This document shows positions 6,967 to 16,854 of a stretch of DNA of 64,000 nt, in pieces. The notes beneath the pieces are model-generated. The model ran no database searches, was not told the DNA's origin, and saw only the letters and a list, made by a program, of their open reading frames with translations. A program made the translations under genes and the position numbers. The stretch comes from an uncultured Tenacibaculum sp. (GTDB lineage: Bacteria; Bacteroidota; Bacteroidia; Flavobacteriales; Flavobacteriaceae). The stretch spans positions 62,001 to 126,000 of the forward strand of contig NZ_CANLTU010000003.1 of assembly GCF_947494125.1 (NCBI RefSeq), written 5' to 3'. The first letter of the stretch is position 1; each line of letters starts with the position of its first letter.

Positions 6967-8357
6967 TATTTATCCATTCTTACAATTTTTGGTGTAAAGG
7001 TTCCTAACACTTCTACCAATTCTTGTTGATTATCCATCACTTTTTTAATGTTTTTATATGCCATTGGTGCTTCGTCTACTCCGCCTCCAATAAGACTTAC
7101 TCCATTCATTTTTAATTGATGCTTGATATCGCTTTTAGTAAATTTCTCTTTACATTTTCTTCGAGAATGTTTTCTACCCGCTCCGTGAGAAGCAGAATTT
7201 AAACTCTCAGTATTTCCTAAGCCACGTACTATATACCCTGGAGCTGTCATAGAGCCTGGAATAATTCCTAACTCACCTTTATTTGCTGGTGTTGCTCCTT
7301 TTCTATGTACAATTAGCTCCTGTCCATTCACTTGTTCTTTCCAGGCAAAATTGTGATGATTTTCAATTTTAGCAATCGCTTTTACTCCCAATAATTTACC
7401 GATTCGCTTATGAATATTATCATGACATGCCTTAGCGTAATCTCCTGCTAAATTCATTGCCAACCAATATTCTTGTCCATCGTGTGTATCTAAATCTAAC
7501 CAAGCCAAATGCTGAACATTCTTAGGTAACGGGCATTGTTTTGCTGCCAAATAGGTATAGTGCTTTGCTATATTCGCGCCTAAACCACGACTACCGCTAT
7601 GCGTTAATAAACCTATATACTCGCCTATTGGTAAATCAAATTCATTATGCTCATCAGTAATAGTTACTATTCCAAATTCTACAAAATGGTTTCCACTACC
7701 TGAGGTTCCTAATTGTTGATACGCTTTTGTTTTTAAGCTTTTTAACAACGGAATATCTTGAAACTCTTCACGTTCAAATATTTCATGATCATGTTTTACC
7801 TTGTGTGTTTCTCGCATACCAAACTTTGTGTGTTCAGAAAGGATGCCTTCTAATTGATGTCTTTTTCCTTTTAAATAAGATGCTTTTATAGGATAGACAG
7901 TTAAACACATTCTACAACCAATATCTACTCCTACTCCATAGGGTATTACAGTATTTTCAGTAGCAAGTACACCTCCAATTGGTAAACCATAACCTGAGTG
8001 TGCGTCGGGCATTAAAGCGCCTTGTACAGCAATTGGTAATTTTAAAGCATTATATAATTGATATTTTGCTTGATCATCTATTTCATTTTCTCCGTAAATT
8101 GTAAAAGGAGCTCTTGTATTTCTTAATTCGTGAAAACGAACTTCTACAGGCTTTAATAATCCTTCTACTACTTTTCCCCAAATAGCATTTCCTTGAAATC
8201 TATCAGGTTCTAGCAATACTTCTTTTGCCTCTTCTAAAATACGTTCCTTCTTTTCTCTTTTCCGATATCTGTTAATTTGCCCTAAAGCAATATTGATACT
8301 ATTATTCTTTGGAAACCCTAATTTTATTAGGTCTTTTCCTTTTAATTTATTTCCCAT
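6966..8357 (-). CDS. rtcB: RtcB-type RNA ligase, PrfH-associated
   Basis: A 463-residue RtcB ligase that joins 2',3'-cyclic phosphate or 3'-phosphate and 5'-OH RNA ends with GTP and Mn2+. Visible motifs are MPDAHSGYGLPIGG (116-129), VDIGCRM with the metal-binding Cys (148), GNHFVEFG (222-229), THSGSRG (252-258), ENHHNF (332-337), HRKGATPA (351-358) and SHGAGR, whose His 391 is the expected guanylylation site. All key residues are present. It is the first gene of rtcB-prfH-TPR. The likely substrate is nicked 16S rRNA or tRNA, from the partner and published RtcB-PrfH work. The leader holds a bulged hairpin at 8384-8408. Confidence 0.93.
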   Translation of the reverse strand: MGNKLKGKDLIKLGFPKNNSINIALGQINRYRKREKKERILEEAKEVLLEPDRFQGNAIWGKVVEGLLKPVEVRFHELRNTRAPFTIYGENEIDDQAKYQLYNALKLPIAVQGALMPDAHSGYGLPIGGVLATENTVIPYGVGVDIGCRMCLTVYPIKASYLKGKRHQLEGILSEHTKFGMRETHKVKHDHEIFEREEFQDIPLLKSLKTKAYQQLGTSGSGNHFVEFGIVTITDEHNEFDLPIGEYIGLLTHSGSRGLGANIAKHYTYLAAKQCPLPKNVQHLAWLDLDTHDGQEYWLAMNLAGDYAKACHDNIHKRIGKLLGVKAIAKIENHHNFAWKEQVNGQELIVHRKGATPANKGELGIIPGSMTAPGYIVRGLGNTESLNSASHGAGRKHSRRKCKEKFTKSDIKHQLKMNGVSLIGGGVDEAPMAYKNIKKVMDNQQELVEVLGTFTPKIVRMDK

Positions 8358-8472
8358 GATTTAATTTTGAGATGTTTTATTCTAGGAACTCAACTTTAGT
8401 TGGCTCCTATTTATTCTCGATTGAACTCGAGCTAACACTCCGGAAAATCTTTAGATAATAGTCATAAAAAAA

Positions 8473-8498
8473 TCCGAAGTTTTTGCTTCGGACTTTTT
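8473..8498. terminator. Hairpin terminator between microORF and rtcB
   Basis: TCCGAAG-TTTTTG-CTTCGGA with a run of seven T on the minus-strand 3' side and five on the plus side. It stands between microORF 8521-8604 and rtcB, so it either ends a short transcript or works as an attenuator of rtcB. Confidence 0.8.
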
Positions 8499-8520
8499 CA
8501 TATATAGTATAATTATTTAT

Positions 8521-8604
8521 CTATTTGTGAAGAAAGTCGCGAAGTAAGTATACAAAAGAACCTGGTTCTTTTACTGTACTTATGTTTAATTTGTATTTGA
8601 ACAT
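8521..8604 (-). CDS. MicroORF, 27 residues, upstream of rtcB
   Basis: ATG at 8604 to TAG at 8521, ending in VYLLRDFLHK. A good flavobacterial promoter (8646-8676) lies just before it and a terminator after it. The C-terminus resembles that of the second microORF (8896-8961, RLRELYFR) in pattern: L-R-D/E, hydrophobic, aromatic, basic. The coding region overlaps a large imperfect inverted repeat centred at about 8563. It could be a leader peptide or a small protein; no function is recognised. Confidence 0.4.
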   Translation of the reverse strand: MFKYKLNISTVKEPGSFVYLLRDFLHK

Positions 8605-8645
8605 ATTACTTCGTTTTATAATTGTTTTGTTGCTTTATTGCGATG

Positions 8646-8676
8646 CAAACATATAAGGTCTTTTTCAATTACACAA
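8646..8676 (-). promoter_or_regulatory. Flavobacterial promoter upstream of microORF 1
   Basis: Minus strand TTG (8676-8674), 20 bases, TATGTTTG (8653-8646), matching TTG-N17-23-TAnnTTTG of Bacteroidota. Confidence 0.7.
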
Positions 8677-8841
8677 ATAAAAAATAAAATTAAAAAACTG
8701 ATTTACAGTACTATACCTAAAAACAAAGCAATAGACTTCCTATCCACTTTTTGTAGATTTATTAATTCGCTGATACTTTGTTATGTACATTTTTTATTAC
8801 ACGGTTCAAAGAGTCTTTCAGGTTTTAATATTTTTTATAAA

Positions 8842-8875
8842 AAAAGCGTCCAAAAAATTAATTTTGGACGCTTTT
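8842..8875. terminator. Strong bidirectional terminator
   Basis: AAAAGCGTCCAAAA paired with TTTTGGACGCTTTT around a six-base loop, with T-runs on both strands. It ends the second microORF transcript on the minus strand. Confidence 0.85.
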
Positions 8876-8895
8876 GCTTTTTATACTGTGAATTT

Positions 8896-8961
8896 CTACC
8901 TAAAATACAACTCACGAAGTCGCTTATTTGCGTCCTGATATGTGATTTTTAGTATTGTCAT
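8896..8961 (-). CDS. MicroORF, 21 residues
   Basis: ATG at 8961 to TAG at 8896; the product starts MTILKITYQDANK and ends RLRELYFR. It is preceded by TTG-N23-TATTTG (9030-8999) and followed by the terminator at 8842-8875. The promoter-proximal bases resemble those of the 8521-8604 module (TTTGCATCNCAATAA). Function unknown; it may be a remnant or leader. Confidence 0.35.
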   Translation of the reverse strand: MTILKITYQDANKRLRELYFR

Positions 8962-8998
8962 AGGTTTAAATTTGTGTTTTTCCTTGATTATTGTGATG

Positions 8999-9030
8999 CA
9001 AATATGCAAGAAAATTGATTATAGTTCCAA
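8999..9030 (-). promoter_or_regulatory. Candidate promoter of microORF 2
   Basis: Minus strand TTG (9030-9028), 23 bases, TATTTG (9004-8999). It is similar to the -7 region at 8646-8653. Confidence 0.45.
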
Positions 9031-9103
9031 ATTTTGAGTATAAAACTTATCCCTTAAAGAAACTAGTAACTTATTTATTAAATTGTAGACTTCACTTTTA
9101 TTT

Positions 9104-9726
9104 TTATCTTAAACCTAACATTCCTTTCAATAAATTTATAGTACTACTAAACAAACTTTCATTTTGTTTTATTAAAGTATGACTAGGTTTTATAGCTTCT
9201 CTTTTATCTACTTCTACTTCAATTATGCAATTTAAAAATTCATCCCAATCTTCATTTTCCTTATAAAAATTAAATTTTGTAATAACTTTTTCTGAAAATA
9301 ATCTTGCTTTACTTATTATTTGCTCTTCTGTTAAGCAATAATAATCATAATCCAATGATTGGATTCCGTCATTTAACTTGTAAAACTCATATAACAGATC
9401 ATATTCATAGCCTTTTTCTATATATAATTTTGACAATGCATTAATCAAATTTAAAATAATACTCTCTTTTTCAGAATTTGATAATTTTAAACATAAAAAG
9501 TAAGTTTCAAAACTTAATAACTCATCATCAGAGCAACTATTTTTCAATAAATTAAATATTTCTTTTTCGTAATTATCTGATTTAAAATCAATACTCACAA
9601 AATCAAACAAAAGTGAATCACTTTTCAATTCATTTTTTTCAACAAGCTGATATAGCTCATTTTCAAAAGTTTCAACATCTATTTTATCTATTAATACTTG
9701 ATATGCTTTTTGTTTTAGTTTTTGAT

Positions 9727-9730
<4 letters not shown>
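9104..9730 (-). CDS. Uncharacterised protein of the second rtcB operon (2)
   Basis: A 208-residue acidic, all-helical protein with no recognised domain, no signal peptide and no membrane helix. It is rich in Glu, Asp, Leu and Ser, and its last 20 residues (SSTINLLKGMLGLR) look amphipathic. It is the last of three tightly packed genes: its ATG overlaps the stop of the 9727-10173 gene by four bases. Its job must relate to the RtcB-like ligase two genes upstream, but the kind of role is not visible. Confidence 0.75.
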
Positions 9731-11630
<1,900 letters not shown>

Positions 11631-11651
11631 TTACTTTCTTATGATTCCGGT

Positions 11652-11690
11652 GCAAATATTGAACACTGTTACGCAATCTTTTTGCGTAGC
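11652..11690. promoter_or_regulatory. Shared promoter-operator of the divergent rtcB2 and HD-WYL operons
   Basis: Palindrome GTTACGCAA-TCTTT-TTGCGTAGC (11668-11690, one G-T mismatch) with a minus-strand TATTTG element at 11658-11653; 33 of 38 bases match 5701-5738. On the plus strand, TTG 11683-11685 and TATTTTTA about 19 bases on give a plausible promoter for the HD-WYL operon. The palindrome would then cover the -33 region of both directions. Confidence 0.75.
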
Positions 11691-11730
11691 TAAATTTATT
11701 TCCTATTTTTATCAGAAAAAATTGATGTAA

Positions 11731-12345
11731 ATGAATTTAATTCTCCGTTTTAAAAAACTGGTATCTTCTTATACTTCCAATACCATTTTAATAGATTCTT
11801 TATGGAATACTCTTGAAAAAAACTATACTGAAAAGCACAGGGCTTATCATAATTTTACCCACATAGAAGAATTATTCTCTTATTTTGATACTTATAAAAA
11901 TGAATTAGAAAACGCAGACATTGTTTCTTTTTCTATTTTTTATCATGATATGATTTATAATATCTGGAAAAAAGACAATGAAGAACAAAGTGCCATTCTT
12001 GCATTAAAGGAATTATCAAAAATTAATTTGCCACATGATTTTCTAAAAAATATCAATCAACAAATTATTGCTACTAAAACACATGATGCTATTGACAATG
12101 ATACTAAGTGGATGATCGATTTTGATTTAGCCATCTTAGGACAGCAAGAAGATATTTATCGAAACTACACAAAACTTATTAGAAAAGAATACAAATTAGT
12201 TCCTAGTCTTCTTTATAAAAACGGTAGACAGAAAGTATTACAGCATTTTATTGATAAACCTTTCATCTATGCTACAGATGAATTTAGAAACTTATACGAA
12301 AGCCAAGCTAAACTTAATCTTACTAATGAACTAAACACTTTATAA
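11731..12345 (+). CDS. HD-superfamily metal-dependent hydrolase
   Basis: A 204-residue protein of the predicted metal-dependent HD phosphohydrolase type. It has YHNFTHIEELF (His), SIFYHDMIYN (the HD pair), an ATKTHDA segment and MIDFDLAILG with the last Asp. HD enzymes remove phosphate from nucleotides or open cyclic phosphates. In an RNA-repair island, processing of RNA ends or of a nucleotide signal is an attractive but unproven role. It lies next to the WYL regulator with no gap (TAA-ATG). Confidence 0.75.
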   Translation: MNLILRFKKLVSSYTSNTILIDSLWNTLEKNYTEKHRAYHNFTHIEELFSYFDTYKNELENADIVSFSIFYHDMIYNIWKKDNEEQSAILALKELSKINLPHDFLKNINQQIIATKTHDAIDNDTKWMIDFDLAILGQQEDIYRNYTKLIRKEYKLVPSLLYKNGRQKVLQHFIDKPFIYATDEFRNLYESQAKLNLTNELNTL

Positions 12346-13374
12346 ATGGCTTCTAATAAAAACGCACTTGTTCGGTACAAAACCATTGATCAATGTTTAC
12401 GAAACTCTATGCGTACATGGACTTTAGACAGTTTAATTGAAGCTTGTTCTGATGCCTTGTATGAGTATGAAGGTAAAGACGTGTATGTAAGTAAACGTAC
12501 TATTCAATTAGATATTCAGCATATGCGAAGTGATAAGTTAGGATATAATGCTCCTATAGAAGTCTATAATCGTAAGTATTATCGTTATTCTGAAGATAAT
12601 TATAGTATTAAAAATATTCCTGTTACCGATGCTGATGTAAAGATTATGAATGAAGCCATAGAAATGTTACGTCAATTTAAAGATTTCTCTTTATTCAAAG
12701 AAATGGACGGTGTTTTACAACGATTAGAAGATTCTGTTTATTCTTCTAATAAAAATAATAGAGCTATTATTCATTTAGACAAAAATGAACAACTAAAAGG
12801 GCTCGAATATATTGATCCTATTTACAATGCTATTCAACAAAAGAAAGTTATTACAATTACTTATCAATCTTTTAAAGCACATAAAGCTAGTAATATGGCT
12901 TTACATCCTCAGTTATTAAAAGAATATAATAATAGATGGTTTCTCTTAGCTTCTCACAAAAAACAATTTATTACGCTAGCTTTAGATAGAATATCAAACA
13001 TTGTATTAGAAGAAAACATTGAGTACATAGACTTAAATATTGATGGGGATACTTATTATAAAAATGTAATTGGTGCTACCGTTGCAAATACAAGAGCTCA
13101 ACGCATTCAGTTTTGGATTGATAAAAAAAATGCCCCTTATGTTATTACTAAGCCTTTTCATAAATCGCAACGTCTTATTAAATATACTGATGATGGCGTT
13201 ATTTTTAATATACTAGTACAACCCAATTTTGAGCTAGAACGTTTAATATTAGGCTATGGTGATGCTATTGTAATACAAAAGCCTGAAAAGCTTCGTAATC
13301 GTATGATTGCGAAACTTAAAAAGGCTTCTAATAATTATATTCTTGACACTAACACCACTAGAGACACTGAATAA
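12346..13374 (+). CDS. WYL-domain transcriptional regulator
   Basis: A 342-residue protein with an N-terminal helix-turn-helix region (about 1-75, VSKRTIQLDIQHMR recognition helix) and a WYL domain (about 155-240, with NNRWFLLASHKK in the WYL strand). WYL regulators bind nucleic-acid or nucleotide ligands and often control defence and damage-repair genes. Its operon diverges from the second rtcB operon across the palindrome at 11668-11690. The same palindrome stands before the ncRNA-slipin unit, so this protein is the best candidate for the regulator of the whole island. In Proteobacteria the RtcR/sigma-54 system does this job; no RtcR is seen here. Confidence 0.85.
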   Translation: MASNKNALVRYKTIDQCLRNSMRTWTLDSLIEACSDALYEYEGKDVYVSKRTIQLDIQHMRSDKLGYNAPIEVYNRKYYRYSEDNYSIKNIPVTDADVKIMNEAIEMLRQFKDFSLFKEMDGVLQRLEDSVYSSNKNNRAIIHLDKNEQLKGLEYIDPIYNAIQQKKVITITYQSFKAHKASNMALHPQLLKEYNNRWFLLASHKKQFITLALDRISNIVLEENIEYIDLNIDGDTYYKNVIGATVANTRAQRIQFWIDKKNAPYVITKPFHKSQRLIKYTDDGVIFNILVQPNFELERLILGYGDAIVIQKPEKLRNRMIAKLKKASNNYILDTNTTRDTE

Positions 13375-13380
13375 TATAGC

Positions 13381-14025
13381 TTATAATTCTTTGCTTTTAT
13401 TTTGACTTGAATTTACAACTTCATAAAACTCTTCTCTTCCTTTTTCTGTTAAATATGGATACAGAATACGTACCATAGTGTTTGCTTTTTCTTCAATTAT
13501 ATTTTTAGTAACGTTTCCTCCATATAATACTGTAGAATATAACCAAGTATTATTATAAATAATCATTTGTTCAGAAAGGTTTTCAAATTCCCATTTCAAT
13601 ATTGAAGCTTTTATTATTTTATTATTTTGTAACTGTTCAAATAAAAACATGTAATTCTTATAACGAGTAGCATATACTTCATGAAAATGTGTTTTTATGT
13701 TTTCATTAGCATTTATTATATTATATAAATCTGTCCAAAAGAATTGATAGTCAATCATTCTTGTCATTGTTAGTTTGATTTCTGTTTTTAGTTGATTTAT
13801 AGAAAACTCTATTTCAGAAAAACCTAAAAGTCTTTGATCAAATTCATTTGCCATTTCAAAATATAACGATTCTAATATTTCTTCTCTTTTTTTGAAATGA
13901 TAATTTAAGTTTCCTGAACTCATTTTTAATGATGCAGCTATCATTCTAATGGTTACTGAACTAAATGATTTTTCATTAAATAAAAGCCTTGATGCTGTTA
14001 AAATTTTGTCTTTTGTTGACCTCAT
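13381..14025 (-). CDS. TetR/AcrR family repressor
   Basis: A 214-residue regulator with the N-terminal TetR helix-turn-helix (about 5-50, ILTASRLLFNEKSFSSVTIRMIAA then SGNLNYHFKKREEIL). The ligand domain is not recognised. It is divergent from the CPBP protease gene at 14106. Two direct 19-base repeats that fit its operator lie between them, one touching its own start codon, so it probably represses both genes. Confidence 0.88.
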   Translation of the reverse strand: MRSTKDKILTASRLLFNEKSFSSVTIRMIAASLKMSSGNLNYHFKKREEILESLYFEMANEFDQRLLGFSEIEFSINQLKTEIKLTMTRMIDYQFFWTDLYNIINANENIKTHFHEVYATRYKNYMFLFEQLQNNKIIKASILKWEFENLSEQMIIYNNTWLYSTVLYGGNVTKNIIEEKANTMVRILYPYLTEKGREEFYEVVNSSQNKSKEL

Positions 14026-14073
14026 TAGTAAACTTGTCCTAATTTTAATTTATTATTAGTAAATTTGTCCTAA
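14024..14073. promoter_or_regulatory. Doubled TetR-type operator
   Basis: ATTAGTAAACTTGTCCTAA (14024-14042) and ATTAGTAAATTTGTCCTAA (14055-14073) differ at one base and start 31 bases apart, about three helical turns. Each has imperfect dyad symmetry (TTAG...CTAA). Confidence 0.65.
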
Positions 14074-14105
14074 ATATACAAGAATATATAAAAATACAAA
14101 TCATT

Positions 14106-14822
14106 ATGAATACTAAAATATCAAATACAAAACCTTATAACTTTAAAATAGTTCTAGAAATAGCAGTGGTATTTACCATCATTTTAAGCATGAAACATTT
14201 TTTAGATTATTTTAATATCATTGGAGCTGGTTCAATATCAATTTGGTGCGGAATTATAATTGCGACACTCTTTATGAAGCAAAAAAGAATGAAATGGAAA
14301 GAATTTGGCTTTCTATTACCTCACAATTTTAAAGAATGGAAGAAAAACATATTATTGGCTATACTATCTGTAGTTATAGTTGCCGTTGTTATGGGATTAT
14401 TAGTAAAGCCTTTATTAGAAAGTTTTGGGTTAACAAATCCTGCTGATGTAGCTGATCGATTTTCTTTCTTTTTAGGAAAGCCAATTGTTTTTATTAGTTA
14501 TTTAATTGGGGTTATTTGGTTTGGTGCCGCTTTAGGTGAAGAATTATTATTCCGTGGATATTTACTTAATAGGTTGATAGATTTTACAGGAAATAATAAG
14601 CATGGAATACTCTTAGCTTTATTAATACATTCGGTTATTTTTGGTTCATTACATATTTATCAAGGAATAGCTGGTGTTATAGCTACTGGTTGTATCGCTC
14701 TTATATTTGGTTCAATATATTTTATGATAAAGCGAAAACTTTTTCCGTTAATAATAGCACATGGAATTATCAATTCTATGAGTTTAATTGGCTTGTATCT
14801 TAATGATGGTGTAATTGTATAG
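14106..14822 (+). CDS. CPBP family intramembrane metalloprotease
   Basis: A 238-residue polytopic protein with about six membrane helices. It carries the CPBP (Abi/CAAX protease) motifs EELLFRGYLLNRL (motif 1, Glu-Glu-x3-Arg) and HSVIFGSLHIYQG (motif 2, His). These proteases act inside membranes on prenylated or peptide substrates, and some protect bacteria against their own bacteriocins. The substrate is unknown. Likely controlled by the divergent TetR protein. Confidence 0.87.
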   Translation: MNTKISNTKPYNFKIVLEIAVVFTIILSMKHFLDYFNIIGAGSISIWCGIIIATLFMKQKRMKWKEFGFLLPHNFKEWKKNILLAILSVVIVAVVMGLLVKPLLESFGLTNPADVADRFSFFLGKPIVFISYLIGVIWFGAALGEELLFRGYLLNRLIDFTGNNKHGILLALLIHSVIFGSLHIYQGIAGVIATGCIALIFGSIYFMIKRKLFPLIIAHGIINSMSLIGLYLNDGVIV

Positions 14823-14953
14823 CGTCTATTTATATTTCATAAATAAAAAGTGGAAGCATTAAAAAACTATACGCAGCAATTTATAAAGTAGTGCTAAATT
14901 AGTTAATTAAACATGTGAAAAAATCATACACAAATACTTTATAGCACCTTAGA

Positions 14954-15220
14954 TTGTACAATTATAATATGTATGCGGTTATGAGACGTGAAAACCTTTG
15001 TATTCATTTACAATGGCATGCCAATACTGAAGACGATCCGCTTCTTGGTGGTTCTGTGATTAAAATATTTGTTAGAAATTTAATGCCCATTTTTAACGAA
15101 CTGCTTGAAAGAGGAACTATAAAAAAAGAAAAGTTAAGGCTACATACTCCTTGGAACACTAATGAATTTGGCTTTTACGATTTAAATACTAATGCCGTGT
15201 TTTTTGTAGAAGACATTTAA
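14954..15220 (+). pseudogene. Truncated VOC/glyoxalase-fold protein
   Basis: The open frame begins after TAG at 14942. The visible 75-88 residues (RRENLCIHLQWHANTEDDPL, then LHTPWNTNEFGFYDLNTNAVFF) match the C-terminal half of VOC-superfamily bleomycin-resistance-like proteins. The N-terminal half of the fold, normally about 40-50 residues, is missing and there is no good start codon (TTG 14954 or ATG 14969). It sits next to the first gene-less block of the cassette array, so it was probably cut by the events that built the array. Confidence 0.55.
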
Positions 15221-15260
15221 AAACCTACTACTAAAACTCCTTCAAAAAAATCTTGCTAGT

Positions 15261-15852
15261 GACTTCTTAGCTCATTTAGCCCCACTTTGCTCCTATTCTT
15301 TAACAATAGGAGTCATAATTCTTACGAAATTGTCAGCGAACTTCGCTGATGAAATAAATATAAAACGAAACCATCAGCGAACTTCGCTGATGAAATAAAT
15401 ACAGAACGAAACCGTCAGCGAACTTCGCTGATGAAATAAATATAAAACGAAACCATCAGCGAACTTCGCTGATGAAATAAATACAGAACGAAACCGTCAG
15501 CGAGCTTCGCTGATGAAATAAATATAGAACGAAACCGTCAGCGAGCTTCGCTGATGAAATAAATACACAATGAAAGCTTCAGCGAACTTCGCTGAGAGAA
15601 AAAACATAAAAAAACCTCATTTTTAGGCTATAACCTACCTATTTAGCCCCCACTAAGTGATTCTCCTGATAAAAAAATAGGGTAAAACCTTACTTCAAGT
15701 ATGGTTTTCCGTATATTTAGCTTCTTTTTTTATGTTACATTCGAAAACTCAAAAAATTTGGCGAATATTTTGAGTTGTATAATAGGAGTAAAAGTTCCGC
15801 ATAGCCAGCCATATTAGGCAAATAATAGGAACAAAGTTCCGCATATAAATAA
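15261..15852. repeat. Gene-less repeat block R1 with seven 41-bp units
   Basis: A long non-coding block homologous to R2, R3 and R4. Its centre (15334-15598) has seven tandem units with an exact 41-base period. Each contains the palindrome TCAGCGAA-C-TTCGCTGA with A/G variants. The right part (about 15690-15852) has a TTCGAAAACTC...GAGTTG inverted repeat and two AAGTTCCGCATA direct repeats, and ends exactly at the cassette core GTTAGGC (15853-15859). No ORF is credible in the 646-base gap. Confidence 0.8.
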
Positions 15853-15859
15853 GTTAGGC
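15853..15859 (+). other. Cassette boundary core GTTAGGC
   Basis: GTTRRRY core directly before the first cassette gene (ATG 15867). The matching GCCTAAC is at 18445-18451, after three genes, so the unit 15854-18451 behaves as one cassette. Confidence 0.55.
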
Positions 15860-15866
15860 AATATTT

Positions 15867-16835
15867 ATGAGACCCAAACGCAAATCAACTTCACATATCA
15901 CGGAAAAAGTCTCTCTCAAAATAATTAATGAGATTCTACCAGAATATTGGACTATTAGGGAATACAAGCCTGACTATGGGATTGACTTATCGATTGAATT
16001 ATTTGAAAAAAATGATTCAGAAGAAAAATTAGTATTTGATACATTAGGAGAACATCTGTTTATTCAAGTTAAAGGCACAGATACTGTTGATATTGCAAAT
16101 ATTAAAATTAAAGAAAGAAAAAATATTGAGAATACACCTTTAAATGAAAGCGGTGTAGAAAAGCAAATTGAGGTAGTCAAATTCGTAATTGATACTAATG
16201 AACTTTTCACTATTCACAGAATGGGAAATACAATTCCTGTAATTTTATTTGTTGTTAATAATCAAAACAAGAATATATACTTTCTATGCTTAAATGATTA
16301 TATCGATAAGGTAATTTTAGCTAAAGAGCCTGACTTTTTCTCAAAAGAGCAAGAGAATAAAACTATCTATATTCCGACTTCCAATCTTATTACAAAGAAT
16401 TCAAATACTCTTTCGCCAATTTACTTCTACGCAAAACGACCAAAGTTCTATTCCTTTTTTAATAAGATTGGCTACCAAAACAATGAATTAAACTACTGTT
16501 CAGAAAAAATACTAATAGAACGTTGTAAGTACTACATTTCAATTCTTTTAAGATTCGATGTATGGGAAAATAATTATTGGCCAATTATTGACCATTTCAA
16601 ACAAATGCTAATAAAAATAAAAGAGACTGACGAAATTCCAATAGGATATGTAGAAGGATTCGTGCCTGATAATAAAGAAAAAGAATGGGAATATGGACCA
16701 AATGGAAATCTGTACACACAAAAAGAAGTACTTAACTTTCAGCACATTCATTCGCTTTGGAATCAAATGGATAATATGAAAAATGTTTATGAAACAATGT
16801 GTAGGGAATGGTTTCTACCAGAGTATAACGGATAA
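15867..16835 (+). CDS. DUF4365 domain protein, nuclease-fold
   Basis: A 322-residue protein whose first 140 residues follow the DUF4365 pattern: EYKPDYGIDLSIELFE then GEHLFIQVKGTD. This matches the D...Q-x-K core of PD-(D/E)XK-like nucleases. The C-terminal half is unrecognised. DUF4365 proteins often travel with defence or mobile genes. It is the first of three genes between matching cassette cores, with 19 bases to the next. Confidence 0.7.
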   Translation: MRPKRKSTSHITEKVSLKIINEILPEYWTIREYKPDYGIDLSIELFEKNDSEEKLVFDTLGEHLFIQVKGTDTVDIANIKIKERKNIENTPLNESGVEKQIEVVKFVIDTNELFTIHRMGNTIPVILFVVNNQNKNIYFLCLNDYIDKVILAKEPDFFSKEQENKTIYIPTSNLITKNSNTLSPIYFYAKRPKFYSFFNKIGYQNNELNYCSEKILIERCKYYISILLRFDVWENNYWPIIDHFKQMLIKIKETDEIPIGYVEGFVPDNKEKEWEYGPNGNLYTQKEVLNFQHIHSLWNQMDNMKNVYETMCREWFLPEYNG

Positions 16836-16854
16836 AAAACATTATAAACTTCGA

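Larger units (their letters stand above)
8358..9103. other. Gene-poor leader region upstream of rtcB
   Basis: About 750 bases with two similar minus-strand modules, each with a flavobacterial promoter, a microORF and a hairpin terminator (promoters 8646-8676 and 8999-9030, microORFs 8521-8604 and 8896-8961, terminators near 8473-8492 and 8842-8875). Closer to rtcB lie a T-arm-like hairpin (8416-8431) and a bulged 10-bp hairpin with a TAAA loop (8384-8408). No plus-strand gene is credible here. Confidence 0.6.

Noticed and set aside
8384..8408. Third member of the ACAAGGAG hairpin family
   Set aside because: This hairpin has a TAAA loop and a bulge, with no ACAAGGAG in the loop.
8416..8431. 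Another T-arm mimic before rtcB (minus strand, GTTCAAT loop)
   Set aside because: Only four pairs with an eight-base loop and no D-arm nearby. A bulged hairpin follows, so a worn module cannot be excluded, but the evidence is weak.
8638..8952. 104-residue plus-strand ORF
   Set aside because: It runs through two minus-strand promoters or microORFs and a strong terminator hairpin, with no protein-like pattern.
15334..15598. CRISPR array
   Set aside because: The whole 41-base unit is repeated, with no unique spacers, and no cas genes are near apart from an unrelated Cas2-like fold.
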